Part shown: piece after piece, positions 53,301-63,183 of the stretch
Layout: the number at the start of each line of letters is the position of its first letter
Position numbering within the stretch: position 1 is the stretch's first letter
Position numbers and translations under genes: made by a program
Notes under the pieces: model-generated
Told to the model about the DNA's origin: nothing
The model's database searches: none
What the model saw: only the letters and a program-made list of their open reading frames with translations
DNA from: Cerina litoralis
Lineage (GTDB): Bacteria > Bacteroidota > Bacteroidia > Flavobacteriales > Flavobacteriaceae
Assembly: GCA_022008415.1 (NCBI GenBank)
Contig: JAIRBC010000011.1
Coordinates: 79,725-143,724, forward strand
Length of the DNA stretch: 64,000 nucleotides
Direction of reading: 5' to 3'

Positions 53301-53461
53301 ATAAAACGGATTTAAGAACTGGTTTAAAGGTAATGATACCCATTAACAAATTCAAACTCAAATTCAAGCTCAGGAACAAGCCCAAAAGGTTTTTGGATTT
53401 ATATTTTTTAGACCCATAACGACCTACTTTCAATCCAATATCCCAATAGTCCATCAATGCA

Positions 53462-54400
53462 CTAACTCATTGAAAGATTAGCAGCAAATACAACAAAAGG
53501 TATTAAAACACACAGAATGATCACAATTTCCCTGACCTTATCCTTTCTTATGGATTCTATATAGCTATTGATAAATATTACCGAAGGAAAAAATGTAACA
53601 ATAACCGGTGTAACCAAAGATGTGGATTTTAGGACTACCAAGACCATTCCCAATACAAAGGAAACAGCGAGCAAACGCAAGGTGGTAACCCTTCCCAGCC
53701 CAGTAATTCCAAGCTTAACGAAGGTAATGATGCCGATTAAAGTGATGATCAAAAAATAAGCAACGTATTTAGTACTGTTCCCTAGACCGGAAAAAAATGA
53801 AGTGTTTAAGGTGAAATCGAATATATAATGGTCAGAGAAGAATCCTGTATTATTTGACAAAACGAGAATAGCGATTAAAATAATAAAGCCGGTAAAACCA
53901 CCGGCCACAGGCACCAACCAATTTCTGATGTTCTTAGATCCATAAAACGCGATGGAAACATAGACCAATATAATGAAGAGCAAAGCCCAATCATAGAAAA
54001 AACTGGCGACCACCACCCATAAGGTGGCGTCGAATATTTTGAGCTTTACATTCTTTTGAGATCTAAGGCTCAATAGTCTTCTGCTCGCGAATAACAAGAA
54101 CAAACTACAAAAAATAGCATCGTTATCCGCCAATACATTCGGGAAGATTAAGAATAACATGGTATAAAACAAAATTCCAAAGGAATTAGAACTGGTTACC
54201 TTGATTCTTTTCACAATAAAATTCACCACAAAAATGCTGAAAAGCAATATCCCTAGGACAAAGGTTTGGAACAACAATTGATTTGGCCCAAAGCTTCTAT
54301 TTAACATATATAGATTGACAAACCAGTAGAGTACAAATACAAAAGCAAATACGATAATGTAATTAACGGGTTTTCTTTTTCCAAAAACGCTTGAAATCAT
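53462..54400 (-). CDS. DUF6427 family membrane protein
   Basis: A 312-residue polytopic protein with about ten membrane helices and a conserved-looking start (SVFGKRKPVNYIIVF). Short basic loops (FIVKRIKVTSSN, FASRRLLSLRSQKNVK) lie on the cytoplasmic side. The family is found in Flavobacteria near purD and DUF6341. Its function is unknown, and the hydrophobic profile resembles polysaccharide polymerase/EpsG-like proteins, which is only a loose similarity. It is divergent from the DUF6341 gene. Confidence 0.82.
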   Translation of the reverse strand: MISSVFGKRKPVNYIIVFAFVFVLYWFVNLYMLNRSFGPNQLLFQTFVLGILLFSIFVVNFIVKRIKVTSSNSFGILFYTMLFLIFPNVLADNDAIFCSLFLLFASRRLLSLRSQKNVKLKIFDATLWVVVASFFYDWALLFIILVYVSIAFYGSKNIRNWLVPVAGGFTGFIILIAILVLSNNTGFFSDHYIFDFTLNTSFFSGLGNSTKYVAYFLIITLIGIITFVKLGITGLGRVTTLRLLAVSFVLGMVLVVLKSTSLVTPVIVTFFPSVIFINSYIESIRKDKVREIVIILCVLIPFVVFAANLSMS

Positions 54401-54497
54401 CGCGGGATTTTATATTTTTGTTAAATGAAACTGGCTTAAAGTTTTTCTTTTACCTGCAAATAAAAAATAATAAACAGTTTTTGTAAATATAAGTAAG

Positions 54498-54716
54498 ATG
54501 ACATCATTCTTTTACGGCATTGAGAATTTATTTGTAAACTACCTCTTTTGGCCATTAGATCAATTGCGCTATATGCACAGTTGGTGGGGCTCCAATTGGT
54601 TTAACAGTATTTTGTTCCTCATCGGGGCAGGGGCCTTTATATATTGGGTGATACAACTTCAAAAGTTTGGTGAGGAAGGCCAGACATGGGACATGGAAAC
54701 CCAAACCTACCAATAG
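54498..54716 (+). CDS. DUF6341 small membrane protein
   Basis: A 72-residue protein with one or two membrane helices (the clearer at about residues 35-54, NSILFLIGAGAFIYWVIQLQ). It has the aromatic N-terminus FFYGIENLFVNYLFWPLDQ and an acidic C-terminus. Homologues are sometimes mislabelled uracil phosphoribosyltransferase, but there is no such fold here. It is divergent from DUF6427 and converges on purD; a TATTTTTG -7-like element lies at 54413-54420. Confidence 0.8.
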   Translation: MTSFFYGIENLFVNYLFWPLDQLRYMHSWWGSNWFNSILFLIGAGAFIYWVIQLQKFGEEGQTWDMETQTYQ

Positions 54717-54802
54717 CAAGTTTCCGTCTATAAAGTCCGATAGCTGCGTTACGCTTGTTTTATATTAGAAGTGGGCCATGTGGCCCAGGAAATTTTTACT
54801 TC

Positions 54803-56074
54803 TCAGAGGTCAAAACCCAAGTCCTTTCTGTAATACATCCCTTTAAACCTCAATTTTTTCATATTCTGATAAGATGTTTCCAAGGCTTCTTTAAAATTCC
54901 TGCCAAACGAGGTCAATGCCAATACCCTTCCGCCATTGGTGAGCACTTTCCCTTCCGTTAAGCGGGTCCCCGCTTGAAATACCAGGGAATCGGCTATGTT
55001 TTCGAAACCGGTAATGACGTCTCCTTTTTCATATGTTTCCGGATAACCGCCGGCCACCGCCATCACGGTAGCGGCCGTTCTATCGTCTATTTGAAGATCG
55101 ATAGTCTCCAGGGTCTGTTCGGCCACCGCGCGAAAAACCGCTACCAAATCGTTTTTTATTCTTGGCAAGACCACCTCGGTCTCCGGATCGCCCAAACGTA
55201 CGTTGTATTCAATAACAAATGGATCTTCCCCAACTTTGATCAAGCCTATAAAAATAAAGCCCTTGTACGGTAGATTGTCCTTTTGGAGTCCGTCGATCGT
55301 AGGCTTAATGATGCGTTTATGAATTTTATCCATAAATGCATCGTCAGCAAAAGGTACCGGGGATATTGCTCCCATTCCGCCCGTATTGAGCCCGGTATCC
55401 CCTTCCCCGATCCTTTTATAATCCTTGGCGGTGGGCAACACCTTGTAGTTTTTACCATCGGTCAGGACAAATACGCTCAATTCTATCCCACTTAAAAATT
55501 CTTCGATAACCACGGTGGTGCTTGCATTCCCAAATTTAGCACCGACCAGCATTTGTTTTAGCTCTTCCTTGGCGGTTGCAAGGTCATTGAGAATTAAAAC
55601 ACCCTTTCCGGCGGCCAAGCCATCGGCCTTTAAAACATAAGGAGGAGCCAGTTTATCCAAAAAAACATAACCCGCTTCCAAACTATCCCTTGTAAAACTT
55701 TCATATGCCGCAGTAGGGATGTTATGGCGCAACATAAACTCCTTGGCAAAGTCTTTACTGCCTTCCAAAGTGGCCGCTGCCTTTTGTGGACCGATAACGG
55801 GAATATGTTTTAGCGCTTCATCGTTAAGGAAAAAATCGTGAATTCCGTTGACCAGGGGATCTTCCGGTCCCACTACGACCATTTGGATATTCTCGGTAAC
55901 AACCGTTTTTTTAACGGCTTCAAAATCGTTTACACCAATAGGTATATTTTTCGAAATTTCCGCAGTACCAGCGTTTCCGGGAGCTACAAAAAGATTATTG
56001 AGTATTGGGCTTTGTTTCAGCTTCCATGCCAGGGTATGTTCCCTTCCCCCGGCACCTAGGATAAGAATATTCAT
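54803..56074 (-). CDS. purD: Phosphoribosylamine-glycine ligase (GAR synthetase)
   Basis: PurD joins phosphoribosylamine and glycine with ATP, the second step of purine synthesis. The 423-residue protein has the N-terminal ILILGAGGREHTLAWKL motif, the ATP-grasp region with YVLKADGLAAGKGVLI, and the signature RLGDPETEVVLPRI. Length is normal. A TATTTTTG -7 element lies on the minus strand at 56098-56091, 17 bases before the ATG. It stands alone between DUF6341 and the polysaccharide genes. Confidence 0.97.
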   Translation of the reverse strand: MNILILGAGGREHTLAWKLKQSPILNNLFVAPGNAGTAEISKNIPIGVNDFEAVKKTVVTENIQMVVVGPEDPLVNGIHDFFLNDEALKHIPVIGPQKAAATLEGSKDFAKEFMLRHNIPTAAYESFTRDSLEAGYVFLDKLAPPYVLKADGLAAGKGVLILNDLATAKEELKQMLVGAKFGNASTTVVIEEFLSGIELSVFVLTDGKNYKVLPTAKDYKRIGEGDTGLNTGGMGAISPVPFADDAFMDKIHKRIIKPTIDGLQKDNLPYKGFIFIGLIKVGEDPFVIEYNVRLGDPETEVVLPRIKNDLVAVFRAVAEQTLETIDLQIDDRTAATVMAVAGGYPETYEKGDVITGFENIADSLVFQAGTRLTEGKVLTNGGRVLALTSFGRNFKEALETSYQNMKKLRFKGMYYRKDLGFDL

Positions 56075-56182
56075 TTTTTTAAAGTTTGGCCAAAAATACG
56101 GTTTGCGTGCGAGTTATGCTATTTCAAATTGGCGTACTGTCTTGATTATTGTTTTATCTGCAAATCTTTCTCCGATCTCTAT

Positions 56183-57169
56183 TTATTTGCGGTTTCTATC
56201 CTTAAAATTTCGATGTTCCGTTTTAACGAGTTCTTCCTTGGAAAGAGTTTTAAAATAATCGAAGGTGCGTTTCATACCTTCTTCACGACCCACCACGGGC
56301 TCCCAGCCCAATATTTCTTTGGCTCTGGAGATATCCGGTCTTCGCTGCATGGGATCGTCCTGCGGCAAAGGTTTATATATTATCTTTTGATCGGTTCCCG
56401 TCAACTTTATAATTTCCTCGGCAAATTGTTTTATCGTTATCTCATGCGGGTTGCCAATATTTACGGGATCTGTATAATCGCTCATCAACAACCTATAAAT
56501 ACCCTCTACCTCATCGTCCACATAGCAGAAAGAACGGGTTTGGGAGCCGTCCCCAAAAACCGTAAGATCCTCCCCCCTAAGGGCCTGCCCCATAAAGGCA
56601 GGGATTACCCTACCATCGTTGAGGCGCATTCTGGGGCCATAGGTGTTAAAAATCCTTACGATCCGGGTATCCAATCCATGAAAACGGTGGTAGGCCATGG
56701 TAATGGATTCCTGAAAGCGTTTGGCCTCGTCGTAAACCCCCCTTGGACCAATCGTATTGACGTTGCCGTAATAATCTTCGGTTTGTGGGTGTACCAAAGG
56801 GTCACCGTAAATCTCCGAGGTAGAGGCTATAAGTATCCTTGAACCTTTTTCCATGGCCAGGCCAAGCAGGTTGTGGGTACCCAAGGCCCCGACTTTAAGC
56901 GTCTGAATGGGAATCTTTAGATAATCTATGGGACTTGCAGGGGAGGCAAAATGCAAAATATAGTCCAATTTTCCAGGCACATGCACAAACTTGGTGACAT
57001 CGTGGTGGTAAAATTCAAACTGGGACAACCCAAAAAGGTGTTCGATGTTTTTTAGATCGCCGGTAATGAGGTTGTCCATCCCGACTACGTGGAAACCTTC
57101 CTTTATAAATCGGTCGCAGAGATGGGATCCCAAAAATCCGGCCGCGCCGGTGATAAGTACTTTTTTCAC
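56183..57169 (-). CDS. UDP-glucuronate decarboxylase (UDP-xylose synthase-type SDR)
   Basis: A 328-residue extended SDR. The NAD motif GAAGFLG is at 8-14, the catalytic residues are Y146 and K150 (GVYDEAK), and the [13 protein letters not shown] and [15 protein letters not shown] segments are those of UDP-glucuronate decarboxylases, which turn UDP-GlcA into UDP-xylose. An NDP-sugar epimerase of the same family is the alternative. It is the most downstream gene of the polysaccharide block on the minus strand. Confidence 0.88.
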   Translation of the reverse strand: MKKVLITGAAGFLGSHLCDRFIKEGFHVVGMDNLITGDLKNIEHLFGLSQFEFYHHDVTKFVHVPGKLDYILHFASPASPIDYLKIPIQTLKVGALGTHNLLGLAMEKGSRILIASTSEIYGDPLVHPQTEDYYGNVNTIGPRGVYDEAKRFQESITMAYHRFHGLDTRIVRIFNTYGPRMRLNDGRVIPAFMGQALRGEDLTVFGDGSQTRSFCYVDDEVEGIYRLLMSDYTDPVNIGNPHEITIKQFAEEIIKLTGTDQKIIYKPLPQDDPMQRRPDISRAKEILGWEPVVGREEGMKRTFDYFKTLSKEELVKTEHRNFKDRNRK

Positions 57170-57331
57170 ACGTTTAAATTTTTGTAATTACTTGATAATA
57201 AATTAATTAAAAAATCGAGAACGTATGTAACCGCTGCGCTCTCTCATTAAAAATTTTAAACATTGCCTTTTGTGAAGAAATTTTTAAAATTTATTAATGC
57301 TCGTTTCATGTAGTAGTTTTATTGAAAATGT

Positions 57332-58699
57332 TTACACCCCTCGGGAAAACAATACGGTGGTTACGGTTTTGAAAATAATCCTTAAATCTAATGTAATTGA
57401 TCTGTTTTTTATATAATACAAATCGTATTCCAGTTTTCTAACTGAATCGTCCAGGTTTTCACCATACTTGTATTTTACCTGTGCCCATCCCGTAATTCCA
57501 GGCTTAATCAAGTGTCTTACGTTATAAAAGGGTATAATTTTGTTGAGTTGGTTTACAAATACCTTGCGTTCTGGACGAGGTCCGATAAATTGCATATCGC
57601 CCTTAATCACGGACAGAATTTGTGGTAGTTCATCTATTCGGAACAATCTTAATACTCTTCCAAAGGGAGTAATCCTACTATCGTTTCTAGTGGCCATCTT
57701 GGCTCCGGCCGCTTCGGCGTTCACTACCATGGACCTAAATTTATATATTTTAAATTCCTTGCCGTACTGGCCCACTCTTTTCTGGGAATAAATTAACGGC
57801 CCCCTATTAAAAAACAGATTTAAGAAGAAAACAAAAGGAACACAGATTAAAAAAACAAAACCTACAACCACGGATAGAAAAAAGTTAACCCCAAAACTAA
57901 AAATTTTTTGCAGGTATCTAATTTTCTTGTTCCGAAATTGGAGAATCTCATAAAAGCTGTCGTTATGTGACCTCACGGGCAAAGCTTCATATATACTTTC
58001 GTAGAAAGAAGTAAAGGAGATTACCTCCTTTCCCTTTAAAATGGATTTCAACATTACATTTTCAAAATCCATTGGAATATTATTATAGCTTTTGGTATTG
58101 ATAATCCATGCATCTATCTTTTCTGTTGCCGACAAAAAGAATCTCTTGTGCTCAAGGCTTTTGCCGTTTACGGAATACGTTAATTTTACTTTGTAAAAGG
58201 TATCTAATTCTCCTCCATTTATGGACTCTACATCCTCCCTCAAATTTTTCTCGGTACTTTCGTCATAAACATACAACACCTTTTTGGTGGTAGGGATAAT
58301 CCTAAAAACATTTACAAAAAGAAAGCGCCATAGTCCAATCTCCAAGGGAGTAAGAAGAAGAAAATAAAGCAATGGCATTCGCCAAAAACTAGCGTCATAG
58401 ACAATGACGCTGAACATAAAGACCACAAAGACATAAAGCACGGAGACGTAAAGGGACTGGGAAAGCACATACCGTCTTTTAATAACCTTTCCCAAGTTGT
58501 AGAATTCCAAAATATAGGCCAATGCCAAGTAAGAAAAAATCCCCACCCCAAAAACGCTTATTTTTCTTTCCAAGGAAATGTACTCCTTGTCAATTGCGTC
58601 ATTTACGAAAACATTTAAGGAGGCCAAAATAATGAACATGTCTCCCACGAGCAAGATAAACTTGCGTTCAATGGAATTTAGGATGGAGGGCTTGGACAT
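57332..58699 (-). CDS. Priming sugar-1-phosphate transferase (WcaJ/PglC-type)
   Basis: A 455-residue initiating transferase that moves a sugar-1-phosphate to undecaprenyl phosphate at the inner membrane. Four N-terminal membrane helices (residues ~12-110), a Rossmann-like region (~115-235), a fifth helix (~265-290) and the catalytic domain with GPLIYSQKRVGQYGKEFKIY, KFRSMV, DELPQILSVIKGDMQFIGPR and KPGITGWAQV are seen in order. The donor sugar is unknown. It begins assembly of the surface polysaccharide encoded by this locus. Confidence 0.92.
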   Translation of the reverse strand: MSKPSILNSIERKFILLVGDMFIILASLNVFVNDAIDKEYISLERKISVFGVGIFSYLALAYILEFYNLGKVIKRRYVLSQSLYVSVLYVFVVFMFSVIVYDASFWRMPLLYFLLLTPLEIGLWRFLFVNVFRIIPTTKKVLYVYDESTEKNLREDVESINGGELDTFYKVKLTYSVNGKSLEHKRFFLSATEKIDAWIINTKSYNNIPMDFENVMLKSILKGKEVISFTSFYESIYEALPVRSHNDSFYEILQFRNKKIRYLQKIFSFGVNFFLSVVVGFVFLICVPFVFFLNLFFNRGPLIYSQKRVGQYGKEFKIYKFRSMVVNAEAAGAKMATRNDSRITPFGRVLRLFRIDELPQILSVIKGDMQFIGPRPERKVFVNQLNKIIPFYNVRHLIKPGITGWAQVKYKYGENLDDSVRKLEYDLYYIKNRSITLDLRIIFKTVTTVLFSRGV

Positions 58700-58720
58700 T
58701 ATTGGGAATATTTTCGAGGA

Positions 58721-59470
58721 TCAAAAATAGCTTTTCAATTTTAAAAAAATTGCCGTAAACATATAAAATAGCGATTTAATAAAAGATAACTGTTCTATCT
58801 CCCTATATATTTTCCATTCGTACTTAAGAAGATTCATTTTATTTGATGAAATGGAACCCTTCGTGGTACGGTAACTTGATAAAATTTCGTCCAAACCATA
58901 CCCAGTAGTTTTTTTTAATAACGCAAGCCACAGCGCATAATCCTGTCTTTTACGAATTTTGGGCATGTAATGTTTCCCTAGAGTCTCCGCATCATATATG
59001 ACAGTCAAACAGCCTATTGGATTTTTATACAAAGCGGATTTATAGGAAACTTCTTGTTTAGTCCTAACGATTTTTTTAAGTCTTTGGCCATTTTCGTCGA
59101 CCATATCATAGGAAGTAAAAGTGAAAAAAAAACTATTTCTCACCATAAAGGCCAATTGCTCCTCCAGTTTTTTGGGATACCACAGATCATCACTATCCAA
59201 AAAAGCAATGTACTTACCTTTGGCCAATTCAATCCCCGTATTTCTTGCAACTCCTGCTCCAGAATTTTTATCGAGTTTAAACAATTTGATCCTAGGATCC
59301 TGCTCAACATAAGACAAGATAATATCTCGGGAACCATCTGTGGAACAATCATCTATTAAAATATGTTCCCAATTAGAATAGGTTTGTGAAATAACAGACT
59401 CTATACATTGGACAATGAATTTTTCTGAATTATGGACGGGTGTGATAACTGAAACCAGATGATCGGTCAT
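58721..59470 (-). CDS. Glycosyltransferase family 2
   Basis: A 249-residue GT-A fold transferase. The nucleotide-binding start VSVITPVHNSEKFI, the DDCSTDGS motif and the metal-binding FLDSDD are clear, with GVARNTGIELAKGKYI between. It lacks a membrane tail but ends in a hydrophobic stretch. Donor and acceptor sugars are unknown. It follows wecB by seven bases and precedes the priming transferase by 21 bases. Confidence 0.92.
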   Translation of the reverse strand: MTDHLVSVITPVHNSEKFIVQCIESVISQTYSNWEHILIDDCSTDGSRDIILSYVEQDPRIKLFKLDKNSGAGVARNTGIELAKGKYIAFLDSDDLWYPKKLEEQLAFMVRNSFFFTFTSYDMVDENGQRLKKIVRTKQEVSYKSALYKNPIGCLTVIYDAETLGKHYMPKIRKRQDYALWLALLKKTTGYGLDEILSSYRTTKGSISSNKMNLLKYEWKIYREIEQLSFIKSLFYMFTAIFLKLKSYF

Positions 59471-59477
59471 GTTTATT

Positions 59478-60605
59478 TTATTCGATAATACCTAACTTTG
59501 GTTTAAGCAAGTCTATTGATGAATATTTTATAAGCTCCTCAACGATTATTTGGCCTGCGTCTCCCTTTCCGTATAAAGCTTTACTAAAATCGATTTCCTT
59601 TTCCCTAATGATATTAAAGGCTTTGATTATCAGGTCTTTAGAATGTCCTGTCAAATAATTTGATCCATTTTGCACCAATTCCACCCATTCCGTTTCATCC
59701 CGAACGGTAATACAGGGTTTTTTAAAGAAAAAAGCCTCCTTTTGAAGTCCACCACTATCGGTTATTGCCATTTGACAGTGGGACAACAACCATATCATCT
59801 CAAAATAGCCGACGGGATCCAGTATTTGGATGTTTTTAGCTGGAACAATATTAAATTCCTTCAATTTTTTTACCGTTCTTGGGTGAAGCGGTAAAACTAC
59901 TCTCTGCTTTTCGGCGATCTCACCTAAAGCATCAAAAATAGAGGTCAGCTTGGCCGGATCATCCGTGTTTTCTTGTCGATGGATGGTCGATAAAACAAAA
60001 TCGACGGTTTGTTCAATTCCCTTGGGTCTCGATGCCCTATCCGCATAGAAAAGGACCGCATCGTACATTACGTCACCACATTGGATTCGATCGGATTTGA
60101 TATTAGCATATCCTTCCTTCTCCAAATTATCTATGGCTGTCTGTGTGGGGCAGAATAGAATATCACTGATCCGATCCGTAAGTATTCTGTTGATCTCTTC
60201 CGGCATCTCCATATTAAATGATCGCAACCCTGCTTCTACATGGGCTACCTTAATATGCAATTTTTTAGCTGCTAAAGCTCCCGCAATGGTCGAGTTCGTA
60301 TCTCCGTAAACCAAGACCCAATCCGGTTTCTCCTTTAAAAGTACGGCCTCTATCTTTTCTAACATCTTCCCGGTCATCGCGCCATGGGTAAGGCTGTTTA
60401 TCTCTAGATTGTAGTGGGGTTTGGGAATCCCCATCTGATCAAAAAAAATGGAACTCATATTTTCATCAAAATGCTGCCCTGTATGCACAATTAACTCTTG
60501 AATGGATTCTCCCGTACTTTCTTCATTATATTTTTCAATCGCTCTACTAACTACTGCAGCCTTAACAAACTGTGGCCTTGCCCCAACAATGGTGATTATT
60601 TTCAT
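59478..60605 (-). CDS. wecB: UDP-N-acetylglucosamine 2-epimerase (non-hydrolysing)
   Basis: A 375-residue WecB-type enzyme that interconverts UDP-GlcNAc and UDP-ManNAc, supplying ManNAc-derived sugars for the polysaccharide. The N-terminal GARPQFVKAA, the VYGDTNST motif, HVEAGLRS and the C-terminal ITDSGGLQKEAFFFKKP are all present. Length matches the family. It lies between the large lipoprotein gene and GT2. Confidence 0.96.
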   Translation of the reverse strand: MKIITIVGARPQFVKAAVVSRAIEKYNEESTGESIQELIVHTGQHFDENMSSIFFDQMGIPKPHYNLEINSLTHGAMTGKMLEKIEAVLLKEKPDWVLVYGDTNSTIAGALAAKKLHIKVAHVEAGLRSFNMEMPEEINRILTDRISDILFCPTQTAIDNLEKEGYANIKSDRIQCGDVMYDAVLFYADRASRPKGIEQTVDFVLSTIHRQENTDDPAKLTSIFDALGEIAEKQRVVLPLHPRTVKKLKEFNIVPAKNIQILDPVGYFEMIWLLSHCQMAITDSGGLQKEAFFFKKPCITVRDETEWVELVQNGSNYLTGHSKDLIIKAFNIIREKEIDFSKALYGKGDAGQIIVEELIKYSSIDLLKPKLGIIE

Positions 60606-60686
60606 TAATTTAATTTTTTTATTGCGTCCTCATTTTTTAAATGATAGATTGTTTTAACAACTATTACTTATATAAGATTCTGATTA

Positions 60687-62873
60687 TTAATAAATATTCC
60701 CTCTAATTATTTTTTCTTCAAAATTAAAGTCTGTATCCGCAAATATGTTTCTCAATTGAAAATTATTATTCGTTTTAAAAATGTTATAAACTTTGATTTT
60801 CCCTTGCTCCATATCATCAGTATAAATCTGCCAAACTATCTTCTTTACACCGTTTTTGCTAATATAATTTGGAAATCCAACTGGGTTTAATACTATAATA
60901 TTTTTACCCTTCGGTATTGGAAGGTAATACCTTTGGTATACCATATCATAATTATCATATATAATAAATTTATGATTCATTATATCAAAGTCACTATCTA
61001 CTTTCAAAACCAGATTTTCATTTACCTGAAAATTTCGCGTTTCAGTCAAAGGAATTACAATCTGGGCAATTCTGCTCTTATAACTTTCTAAATCATCTTC
61101 AAATAATCTCTTTGAATCTACTTTGATTATTGAATCCATTAACTCAGCATCAAATTTGGCCGTTAAGGGTTCCATTTTTATTGCCTGTGGCTTTTCGCCC
61201 TCAGTAGATCTAATTCTTTCTAATTCTATTCCAGATTTTACTTTAAAAATCTCATCTACCTTTACTGTTCCCTTTTGCTTCAGTTTAGTTGTATAAATCT
61301 GCCAAACTATTTTTCTTATACCATTTTCGCTATTATAACCTTCAAATTGAGTTGGATTTAATACTAAAATATTATCTCCTTCAGAAATTGACTTGTAATA
61401 TTTTTGGTATACTTTTTCATTCTCCGTATGGATAAAAAATTTATGATCAGTTATGTCAAATGTATTAGCCACTTTTAAAACCAAATTTTCTCCTTCATTA
61501 AAATTTACTGTATCCTTAAATGAAATAACCGTTTGAGCAACATTATTTTTATAGCTTTCAATATTTGAATCGTACATTCTTTCAGGGTCTATGGTGACCA
61601 TAGAATCCTTAAAAACACCATCGTAATTTGCACTTAATGATTCTATTTCTATTCTATTGGGTAGATTTACTCCAGATACATTTCTTTGTAGTTCTTTTTG
61701 AGTGAACATAAAAAGCTCTTGCTTTTTTCCTAAATACTCTGAACTCACAGTTATATTATTAATTTTTGAAAACTCAGTCTTGTCCAAATCAAAACTTATA
61801 AAACCTCTTTTATATATATCCATTTCAAATTCTTTTGGAGGATAAGAATTTAAAGTTTTTTGTTCGCCACCAATAAAGTTAATTTCTATTTCGATAGGGT
61901 ATATATCAATCCAATATGGGTTGGGTGGTCCTATCAAACTGAACATGGCTTTATAGCCCTTTTTACCTTTTTCCGCTATATCTAGTTTGTATGCTTGTTT
62001 AAGAATATTTTTTCTTTTAATTAATGTGTTCTCTATCCATTCCACTTTTTCGTCTTTAAAACTTGCCAGCGATTCCAATAATATAATATCGAATATAGCG
62101 TAATGAGGTGGTTCGATAGTAGGCTTCAAATCATATTTCGTCCATTTAACTCCTTCAAAATAATAATCATCGATTTTATGCTCAAGCCCCGTCCACCCAT
62201 TATTAAAAAGCAGTTCTAAATCAGGGTTTGGTGAAATATTATTTGCCATTTTCAAGCAAATCAAAGAGTACAAAAAACCGTTGAGCACAAACTTTACAGA
62301 TTTCTCCTCCATGTCAGGCCAAGCGTATTCAAGTATCCAAGATTTATTTACATCAATTGGGTACAAACATCCACCCTCTCTATAATCTGTTTTTAAATTT
62401 TCTATTAGTGAATCAATAATTACATGATGATTGGTGCCATAGACATTGTCTGAAAATGTAAGGCCGAATATAATAGCAGAATTTGCCATGCCAGACCACC
62501 AACCTGGTTTCAATTTGCCATGCGAAAAATTATATTTAAATGTATTTTTATCATAATAATCAGGATTGGAGTAAAGCTTTTCCATCAGCGCTAAATAACC
62601 CATAGATTGTTCTTTGTAGAAACTGTCTCCTGTTTGTTGGTATTTATAAGCTGTATAAATCAATGATTTTCCAATATCCAAAGGATGTGGCTCTCTCTTT
62701 TCTGCTTGAAAATCAGCTAGACTTTGCTTACTTGAAAAATCATCGGTACCCCAAATAATGGGCTTAATTCGTTTTTCTAGTGAGCCAAACTCATTGTTTT
62801 TATTACAATTAGAAGTCGAAAAAAGAAGTATTGGAAGAACTAAAAAAAAAAGTTTCAATCTAGGAAGCATCAT
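60687..62873 (-). CDS. Large lipoprotein with C5-epimerase-like domain and two repeated C-terminal modules
   Basis: A 728-residue predicted lipoprotein (signal peptide ending FSTSNC, C23). Residues ~60-300 resemble the C-terminal domain of D-glucuronyl C5-epimerases: an alpha/alpha-barrel pattern with KPGWWSGMANSAI at 122-134 and VLNGFLYSLICL at 196-207. Two similar ~135-residue modules follow (about 408-544 and 565-701), each with LVLKV, VLNP and KIVWQIYT strands, likely carbohydrate-binding folds. The gene is visibly AT-richer than its neighbours. Activity on uronic-acid polymers at the cell surface fits the UDP-glucuronate gene downstream but is inference. Confidence 0.68.
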   Translation of the reverse strand: MMLPRLKLFFLVLPILLFSTSNCNKNNEFGSLEKRIKPIIWGTDDFSSKQSLADFQAEKREPHPLDIGKSLIYTAYKYQQTGDSFYKEQSMGYLALMEKLYSNPDYYDKNTFKYNFSHGKLKPGWWSGMANSAIIFGLTFSDNVYGTNHHVIIDSLIENLKTDYREGGCLYPIDVNKSWILEYAWPDMEEKSVKFVLNGFLYSLICLKMANNISPNPDLELLFNNGWTGLEHKIDDYYFEGVKWTKYDLKPTIEPPHYAIFDIILLESLASFKDEKVEWIENTLIKRKNILKQAYKLDIAEKGKKGYKAMFSLIGPPNPYWIDIYPIEIEINFIGGEQKTLNSYPPKEFEMDIYKRGFISFDLDKTEFSKINNITVSSEYLGKKQELFMFTQKELQRNVSGVNLPNRIEIESLSANYDGVFKDSMVTIDPERMYDSNIESYKNNVAQTVISFKDTVNFNEGENLVLKVANTFDITDHKFFIHTENEKVYQKYYKSISEGDNILVLNPTQFEGYNSENGIRKIVWQIYTTKLKQKGTVKVDEIFKVKSGIELERIRSTEGEKPQAIKMEPLTAKFDAELMDSIIKVDSKRLFEDDLESYKSRIAQIVIPLTETRNFQVNENLVLKVDSDFDIMNHKFIIYDNYDMVYQRYYLPIPKGKNIIVLNPVGFPNYISKNGVKKIVWQIYTDDMEQGKIKVYNIFKTNNNFQLRNIFADTDFNFEEKIIRGNIY

Positions 62874-63183
62874 TTAATCATTTTATATATATATATCTAT
62901 TAGGTAGGCTACATTTCTTTGAAAGTTGCTATTTTATAGCTGTTCACAATACTTTAGCCTTTGCGAAGCTATAATTTCTTGCCTGATTTATAGAACTTAT
63001 TCATAACAAGCAGATACAAGCACGTTCTATTCGTTTAATATTACAAATGTCTTTCACAAATATCAAAATTAAGCATAATAGTCTTAACCCTATTTTGTCA
63101 ATCATAAAAATATCAAAGCTAAATTTTTCCTTAAAGATCAGTAGATAAATTCATGTATTTAAAATCAATGAAATAGGGATTAT
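62874..63183. other. 310-base AT-rich spacer
   Basis: A TATATATATATA run lies at about 62885-62896, just upstream of the lipoprotein start. No frame, hairpin with T-run or clean TAnnTTTG is seen. It separates the polysaccharide locus from the transposase remnant. Confidence 0.45.
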
